A DNA stretch of 15,700 bases, taken from Streptomyces violaceoruber (GTDB lineage Bacteria > Actinomycetota > Actinomycetes > Streptomycetales > Streptomycetaceae). The DNA lies in the NCBI GenBank assembly GCA_000720805.1, contig JODI01000132.1:1-15700 (forward strand), in the 5' to 3' direction. The notes beneath the pieces are model-generated. The model was not told the origin of the DNA. It saw only the letters and a list, made by a program, of their open reading frames with translations, and searched no databases. Below, in pieces: positions 11,691 through 15,700 of the stretch (its first letter is position 1; each line of letters starts with the position of its first letter). Position numbers and translations under genes: made by a program.

Positions 11691-13163
11691 TCAGGCGGCG
11701 GTGTCGGGCCGGTGGCGGGCGACCGCCTGGTCCTCGACCTCGGACAGCCGGTAGCTGCCGTTGTCGTCCTGACCGAGCGCTTCGAGGAGCAGCAGGTAGC
11801 GGGCCTGCCGCACGGTGAGGTTCGACCACGTCTTGGGCTCGCGGATGTCGTACTCGCAGGCAGCGGCGACGTGCGCGAACAGCGCGTTGACGACGCGTGC
11901 CTTGGGCAGCTGCACCGCTGTCTCCGCCAGGTCCGCGTGCTCGGGCTCCTTGACCCCCAGGAAGCGGGCGACGGTCTCGGACTCGCGCTTGTCGGCCCAG
12001 GAGCTGTAGAAGCCAGGAACGGTGAGCACGACCTCCTGCGCGAACACGCGGGCCGCATCGGGCAGGGTCTTCTGGCGCACGAGGCGGGCGACGAAGTCCT
12101 GACGGGGACCGGCGGCGGCCTTCCAGGCCCGGTTGCACGCGATGACCTTGCGGCGCTCCTCCGCCCGCTGCTCGTCCATCTCCGTCCTGGGCTTCTTCGG
12201 CTGCGGGCGGACCTTGTGACCGTGCGCGGCCGGGTCGGAGCAGTGCCACACGGGCTGGTGCTCGTCGTCGAGCCGGGCACTGTGGCCGGGGCAGTTCTTG
12301 TGGTTGTCCTCGGTGAGCGGATTGCCCAGCCCGGTGGTCAGTTCGGCCAGCGGCTTGGACGTGTCCTTCTGCCCCCATCCGGGCTGCCCCAGCAGCGGGA
12401 TGTCCGCCTTCTTGAGGTCTTCCTCGGCCTTGGTCCGGGCGTCGGTGTCGCCCTGCTCGGCCTTGAGGAGCGCCAACTCCTGGTCCCAGTGGCCGCGCCC
12501 GCCGTTGCCCTCTTCGTGGTCGCGCTTCAGCGCGCGCAGCAGACGGCGTTCCGCGCCGGGCACGTGCTCGATCTCGGCGAGCTGGGCGGTCTGCTCAAGG
12601 TCCATGCCTCCGGCCGTTGCCCGGCGAAGGGTGGCGTCGTCGAGCTTCTGCGCCGCCTTGGCCTGCTTGGCTGCGTTGCGGCCGACGCCGAGAGCCCTGG
12701 TGGCCTGGCGTCGCTCGACGTCGCTCATGTCGATCAGGGACAGCTCCTGCGACTTCAGGATGTCGCGCTCGCTCATTCCCTCGCGGTGCTTGTTCTCGAC
12801 CAGGGACAGGAAGCGGGTCCAGCCGTCACGGCCGACCAGGTCTTCCCGCACGTGCGCCTTGATCCTGCGGACCGGGCGGCCGTCCTGTTCGGCGGTGTCG
12901 TTGGCGACTTTCTGTGCCTGCGCGCGCCGCCAGCCCTTGAATGCGCCGTACGTGCCGTCGGGCCGGGGCCGGACACTGATGGTCTCCTCGACACCGATCT
13001 CCTTGACGGAGGCGATCAGCTCCTCGTCCGGTTCGGTGTCGGTTTCGCGGGCGTTCTGCTCGTCACGCACCACCTGTGCCGGGTCGAGAAGGACGATCTG
13101 CGGCGCGTCTTCCTCCTCGTGCGTGACGGGTTCGGTGGGCTGGGTCGAGACGGCGGTGGCCAT
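11691..13163 (-). CDS. ParB-like DNA-binding/nuclease-type protein, 490 aa
   Basis: ATG 13163 has a purine-rich AGGAGAAGGAG site; the frame upstream (to 13235) lacks one. Residues about 22-130 look like a ParB/Spo0J N-terminal domain, with a GYRR-like loop (Gly77-Trp78-Arg79-Arg80) and the ENxxR-type box (Glu123-Asn124...Arg127). A helix-turn-helix follows near 145-175 (DMSDVERRQATRALGVGRNA). Residues 291-316 contain Cys291, His294, His302, His307, Cys308, His314 and His316, a possible metal site. The C-terminal half is helical. ParB homologues bind parS sites to segregate plasmids or chromosomes; I see no ParA gene here. In actinobacterial accessory elements such proteins also act as regulators, so partitioning is not certain. 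At 490 aa it is much longer than classical ParB (about 300). Confidence 0.8.
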   Translation of the reverse strand: MATAVSTQPTEPVTHEEEDAPQIVLLDPAQVVRDEQNARETDTEPDEELIASVKEIGVEETISVRPRPDGTYGAFKGWRRAQAQKVANDTAEQDGRPVRRIKAHVREDLVGRDGWTRFLSLVENKHREGMSERDILKSQELSLIDMSDVERRQATRALGVGRNAAKQAKAAQKLDDATLRRATAGGMDLEQTAQLAEIEHVPGAERRLLRALKRDHEEGNGGRGHWDQELALLKAEQGDTDARTKAEEDLKKADIPLLGQPGWGQKDTSKPLAELTTGLGNPLTEDNHKNCPGHSARLDDEHQPVWHCSDPAAHGHKVRPQPKKPRTEMDEQRAEERRKVIACNRAWKAAAGPRQDFVARLVRQKTLPDAARVFAQEVVLTVPGFYSSWADKRESETVARFLGVKEPEHADLAETAVQLPKARVVNALFAHVAAACEYDIREPKTWSNLTVRQARYLLLLEALGQDDNGSYRLSEVEDQAVARHRPDTAA

Positions 13164-13233
13164 GGGGCTCTCCTTCTCCTTGCCTGTTCGGCGAATTGGG
13201 GCGGTTGGGGTGTCGCCCCCTCGCTTCAAATGC

Positions 13234-13244
13234 AATAATCGTGT
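13234..13244 (-). promoter_or_regulatory. AT-rich promoter-like motif, copy 3 (before the ParB-like gene)
   Basis: Minus strand reads ACACGATTATT, one base different from the copies at 828-838 and 14921-14931. It lies about 70 nt upstream of the ParB-like ATG and could hold a -10 box (GATTAT). A CTCACC sequence lies upstream, but the spacing does not match the usual -35 distance. Confidence 0.4.
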
Positions 13245-13317
13245 GATATCGGGTGAGGGCTAGATACCCTCTGAACTGCGCAAACGTTGCTTCATAGGGG
13301 TGTCTGAGGTGCTCCGC

Positions 13318-13334
13318 ACGGCAGTCTCTGCCGT
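13318..13334. terminator. Hairpin after the 110-aa gene
   Basis: ACGGCAG (13318-13324) and CTGCCGT (13328-13334) pair perfectly around TCT. It begins 13 nt beyond the stop at 13347 and before the motif at 13244-13234, so it probably separates the 110-aa gene from the ParB-like unit. Confidence 0.6.
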
Positions 13335-13346
13335 CGAGTCCCGGCA

Positions 13347-13679
13347 TCAGCTCAGGGCGTGCACGATGTGCCAGCACGGACCGGACAAGATAGTGAGCTC
13401 CAGGTTCCTCACCTGCTCAAGCAGGGCGTCGTCCCACACGGCGCTGACCGGGAGAGAGGGAACTGCCCGGTACGTGTTGGGTCCGAGCTGCTCGTAGCCC
13501 GCTCCGAGAACGGTGTGCTCGTCGTCGCCGACCGTGAACAGCTGCACGCGCACGTCGGCAGAGTTCCCGCTGGCGGGGCGGTGTGCCTGGGCTTGCAGCG
13601 ACTCGTCCAGCGCTTCCCGCTCTCGGGGCGGCGCGACCACGACGCCGTAGACGGCGTACACGGAGTGGGACACGGACAT
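13347..13679 (-). CDS. Hypothetical protein, 110 aa
   Basis: ATG 13679 has GAGAGG 7 nt upstream. The protein starts MSVSHSVYAVYGVVVAPPRE and ends LELTILSGPCWHIVHALS. The middle (VQLFTVGDDEHTVLGAGYEQ) suggests a small beta-rich soluble protein. There is no signal peptide or clear membrane helix, and a single cysteine (Cys102). Similar small proteins are common in streptomycete phage and plasmid regions, but I know of no function. It follows the 164-aa zinc-ribbon gene after about 110 nt and ends with the hairpin at 13334-13318. Confidence 0.75.
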   Translation of the reverse strand: MSVSHSVYAVYGVVVAPPREREALDESLQAQAHRPASGNSADVRVQLFTVGDDEHTVLGAGYEQLGPNTYRAVPSLPVSAVWDDALLEQVRNLELTILSGPCWHIVHALS

Positions 13680-13788
13680 CGTCCAACCTCTCTGGCTCAG
13701 GGGCCGGTTCGGCGTCCGGGTGACGCGGGGGCGGGCGCGGCCGGCCGAGCGGACGGGCGCGGTGGCGGCGGTCGAAAAGCCGGGGCGC

Positions 13789-14283
13789 TCACGTGGCGCG
13801 CGGGTGCCGGCTGCGTGTGCGGGCGGCCCGGATCTCCGCGTCGAAGTCCGGGTGCTGCCTCGACGCCGACGGCAGCAACGCGTTGCGGACGTCCATGGCC
13901 CGGGTGAGAACCTCCAGTTGCGCGGGAGACAGCACCCACGGGCCCCGCTCGTCAGCGTCCAGGACGGACAGCAGGACCTCGGCAGTGCCGACGTCCTCGG
14001 CCTGCCGGAACACCGGGTGTGTCCGGTTGACCCGCAGTGCGAGGCTTAGGCTGGCTCCCAGGTGCGGGGCGTAGCAGCGCCGGTCGGGGGTGATCACCTG
14101 GTGGCCGGTGGGCACGGTGAGGACCTGGAGTACTCCCGCGAGCACGACGAGCCGTTCGTCGCTCTGCACGGGGAACGTCGACTCCGTCGCCGGGCTGCCG
14201 CAGGAGCGGCAGCGGTAGGTGCCCGGGCTCTCGGGCTGGTAGCGGCCGCCGTGGCAGACGTGGCAGAGGATCGGAACAGGCAC
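13789..14283 (-). CDS. Zinc-ribbon hypothetical protein, 164 aa
   Basis: The start GTG 14283 is set by GGAGGT 5 nt upstream (14294-14289); the same frame is open much further upstream but reads as low-complexity Arg/Gly/Pro shadow sequence. The N-terminus VPVPILCHVCHGGRY followed by YRCRSCGSPATES gives two CxxC pairs, a classic zinc ribbon. The remainder (VVLAGVLQVLTVPTGHQVI and VLSPAQLEVLTRAMDVRNAL) is mixed alpha/beta with no recognised domain. The C-terminal helix is basic (EIRAARTRSRHPRAT), which with the ribbon would suit nucleic-acid binding. This role is an inference. Confidence 0.78.
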   Translation of the reverse strand: MPVPILCHVCHGGRYQPESPGTYRCRSCGSPATESTFPVQSDERLVVLAGVLQVLTVPTGHQVITPDRRCYAPHLGASLSLALRVNRTHPVFRQAEDVGTAEVLLSVLDADERGPWVLSPAQLEVLTRAMDVRNALLPSASRQHPDFDAEIRAARTRSRHPRAT

Positions 14284-14296
14284 GGTGCACCTCCGC

Positions 14297-14324
14297 GCGG
14301 GCGCCCCTGGGCCGGGGCGCCCGC
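14297..14324. terminator. Hairpin between the 163-aa and 164-aa genes
   Basis: GCGGGCGCCCC (14297-14307) and GGGGCGCCCGC (14314-14324) pair perfectly around TGGGCC. It lies 12 nt after the stop at 14337 and directly abuts the ribosome site of the next gene. It may be a terminator, a processing site or a translation control. Confidence 0.6.
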
Positions 14325-14336
14325 AGACATGGGCGG

Positions 14337-14828
14337 TCAGGGCTTCACGCGGGTGACACGGGAGGTCGGCAGGTGGACGCGCAGGACGTCCGCGTGCGCG
14401 GGCGGGTCGAGTGCCGCGAGCCGGTGGAGCGCTTCGGACAGCTTCGGGTCCGCGAAGTCCTCCTCTGTCCTGGCTGCTTCGCCGACCGGCACCATGCGTG
14501 CCGTGGTCTCGGTGTGCCTGAGGTCCGGCATTTCCTCGGTGGGCGCGAGAGCCGCGATGAACGGGCTCCAGCCCACGGACATCCCGCTGTCCGTCCGCTT
14601 CTCCGTGGTCGTGAAGTACGCGGTCACGGCCTGCGGTCCGTCGCCCGGCTGCTCGTCGGCGAAGGCCCGGACCCGGTCGGCGACGACCTGCCGCCATCCC
14701 CGCTCCGCCGCCTGGTCGGCGACGGTGGCCAGCGTCTCAAGGATCTTGGGTGGAAGATCGCGGAGCGCGGCGCGCATCAGGGGCGTGGTCGGCTCGGCCA
14801 GCAGCGCGGCCAATTCCTCGTGTTTCAT
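14337..14828 (-). CDS. Hypothetical protein, 163 aa
   Basis: ATG 14828 has GGAAGGA about 9 nt upstream. The protein is helical and acidic, starting MKHEELAALLAEPTTPLMRA, with LPPKILETLATVADQAAERG, YFTTTEKRTDSGMSVGWSPF and ALHRLAALDPPAHADVLRVH. No membrane helix, cysteine motif or known domain is seen. A long leader (about 90 nt) with a 14-bp hairpin (14863-14896) lies between the AT-rich motif at 14921-14931 and the start, so its expression may be controlled after initiation of transcription. No function is proposed. Confidence 0.75.
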   Translation of the reverse strand: MKHEELAALLAEPTTPLMRAALRDLPPKILETLATVADQAAERGWRQVVADRVRAFADEQPGDGPQAVTAYFTTTEKRTDSGMSVGWSPFIAALAPTEEMPDLRHTETTARMVPVGEAARTEEDFADPKLSEALHRLAALDPPAHADVLRVHLPTSRVTRVKP

Positions 14829-14862
14829 CGCCGGTGTCCTTCCGTGGCATGGCGGTGGGGGG

Positions 14863-14896
14863 CCCGTACGGCGGGGTGGTGGCCCCGCCGTACGGG
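14863..14896. promoter_or_regulatory. Leader hairpin before the 163-aa gene (14-bp stem)
   Basis: CCCGTACGGCGGGG (14863-14876) and CCCCGCCGTACGGG (14883-14896) pair perfectly around TGGTGG. It lies between the promoter-like motif and the gene's ribosome site, so it would form in the 5' leader. It could also end transcription from the upstream gene. The same region read in another minus frame gives a PPYG-repeating peptide, a by-product of the repeat. Confidence 0.6.
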
Positions 14897-14920
14897 GTGT
14901 TCCGCAGGACCAACAACATC

Positions 14921-14931
14921 AATAATAGTGT
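14921..14931 (-). promoter_or_regulatory. AT-rich promoter-like motif, copy 2
   Basis: Minus strand ACACTATTATT, identical to 838-828. A GGGTTCACC lies 11 nt upstream (14951-14943), resembling GGGTTGACC before copy 1. TATTAT could be a -10 box for the 163-aa gene; TTCACC is spaced 15 nt from it. Confidence 0.42.
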
Positions 14932-14968
14932 CTCTTGGGGAAGGTGAACCCACCCCTGACCTGCAGTT

Positions 14969-15667
14969 TTACGGCCAGTCATGCTCTCGGCGGGGCGGCA
15001 ACGGGAATCTGCGCCGGGGGTCCATGCGTACACAGCGTTCGCAGTAGGCCGTGACGCGGTTTGCGGTGCACTCGCCCCACTGGCACTCGAAGCGCTCGCG
15101 CGGCCCGCAGATCAGGCACCGCCACAGCGTGATCCCGTGCAGCTCGCACGGCTCGTAACGCTTGCGCCCGGGCAGCAACTCCAGGGCGGGACGGGGGCGT
15201 TCGAGGCGGGCGACGTCGGCGGCCGGGAACGACTCGTCGCCGTCGCGTATCCAGCGGGGCGACAGCTCGGCGTACCGCTCGGGCGTGGTGTAGTACGGCT
15301 GACCGGCGGGGCTGAACACCATGGCCAGATGTCCGCCGGAGATCAGTGTCTCCAGCCGCTCATGGCTGAACTCGCCGCGCAGGGACAGCATTTCGTCCTG
15401 GCGCAGGCTGAAGCCGTACCCGTACCGGCGCAGAATGCGCCGCTCGGTGGCGGCCGGGCCCGTCTGGGCGGCGTCGAGCTCCTCGACGGCCTCAATCGCG
15501 GCCGTCGGGCTGGCGGTCAGCTCGCGTACCGCATCCTCGGCGGCCGTGCGGGTGGCGTAGCTGCTGAGGGCGTACCCGTGGAGCTGGTCCACGGCCTGGT
15601 GGCGTCCATCGTGCTCGGCGGCGACGTACCGGGCGGGCCGCTGCGGCTGGGTGCGGCGTCGGGGCAT
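14969..15667 (-). CDS. Cys-rich hypothetical protein, 232 aa
   Basis: I chose ATG 15667 (MPRRRTQPQRPARYVAAEHD), with GGAG 7 nt upstream; the longer frame from TTG 15688 lacks a site. The centre has a helical region (DAVRELTASPTAAIEAVEEL) and a probable winged-helix-like part (RRYGYGFSLRQDEMLSLRGE, FSHERLETLISGGHLAMVF). The C-terminal 60 residues hold many Cys and His (CELHGITLWRCLICGP, CQWGECTANR, YCERCVRMDP), likely one or two zinc sites. The basic ends and zinc site hint at nucleic-acid binding. No family is recognised. It opens the minus-strand gene run in this window; its promoter lies outside or in the 33 nt to the edge. Confidence 0.75.
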   Translation of the reverse strand: MPRRRTQPQRPARYVAAEHDGRHQAVDQLHGYALSSYATRTAAEDAVRELTASPTAAIEAVEELDAAQTGPAATERRILRRYGYGFSLRQDEMLSLRGEFSHERLETLISGGHLAMVFSPAGQPYYTTPERYAELSPRWIRDGDESFPAADVARLERPRPALELLPGRKRYEPCELHGITLWRCLICGPRERFECQWGECTANRVTAYCERCVRMDPRRRFPLPPRREHDWP

Positions 15668-15700
15668 GGCGGAACTCCATCTGCGCAAAGGGGCGGGCGG

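Noticed and set aside
10572..13238. An 888-codon plus-strand open frame
   Set aside because: It lies opposite the ParB-like and other minus-strand genes, which have ribosome sites and recognisable motifs. The plus frame is Val/Gly/Arg-rich, typical of the mirror frame of high-GC genes.
13789..14697. A 302-codon version of the zinc-ribbon gene
   Set aside because: The extra N-terminal part overlaps the 163-aa gene and is low-complexity Arg/Gly/Pro; GTG 14283 with GGAGGT is the better start.
14737..15033. A 98-codon minus-strand frame with PPYG repeats
   Set aside because: The repeats come from the hairpin arms at 14863-14896; the frame overlaps both neighbouring genes and has no clear ribosome site.
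1..15700. CRISPR array, tRNA or rRNA genes
   Set aside because: No regularly spaced repeats, cloverleaf or ribosomal RNA sequence could be seen anywhere in the window.

Overview
The window is high-GC actinobacterial DNA, most likely Streptomyces. The evidence is GC-rich third codon positions, GTG starts, GGAGG-type ribosome sites, rare TTA codons, and an ArsR/MFS pair and cysteine-rich hypothetical proteins of streptomycete type. A ParB-like gene among small hypothetical genes suggests an accessory replicon, such as a plasmid or integrative element. No replication or transfer gene is visible, so this is an inference.

The backbone is a run of minus-strand genes read from 15667 down to about 428: a 232-aa Cys-rich protein, a 163-aa protein, a 164-aa zinc-ribbon protein, a 110-aa protein, a 490-aa ParB-like protein, a possible 9-aa micro-ORF, a 111-aa protein, a 128-aa protein, a 203-aa Cys-rich protein (now split), a 269-aa protein (now split) and two very small genes. 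Many of the gaps hold perfect GC-rich hairpins. A short AT-rich motif, AATAATAGTGT or a near match, precedes three of the transcription segments. A plus-strand gene ends at base 72.

Two consecutive backbone genes are each broken by a different mobile element, and both breaks can be undone exactly in frame. (1) 1248-3452 is a 2,205-bp cassette with 50-bp terminal inverted repeats (48/50 identical) and a 6-bp target duplication. It carries an ArsR-type regulator and an MFS exporter but no transposase, the layout called a mobile insertion cassette. (2) 4230-10261 is a 6,032-bp element inserted without target duplication. It carries a tyrosine recombinase, a small HTH protein, a zinc-ribbon/degenerate recombinase protein (two frameshifts), and a 642-aa repeat-rich membrane protein as apparent cargo. 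Its ends and its target site both look like inverted recombinase arms around a 6-nt exchanged core, as in Tn554/Tn916-type transposition.

The main results are therefore the exact boundaries of both insertions, the rebuilt host genes, and a proposed attachment-site layout for an apparently uncatalogued Tn554-like element. All family names come from reading the sequence and recalled knowledge; no database search was made.
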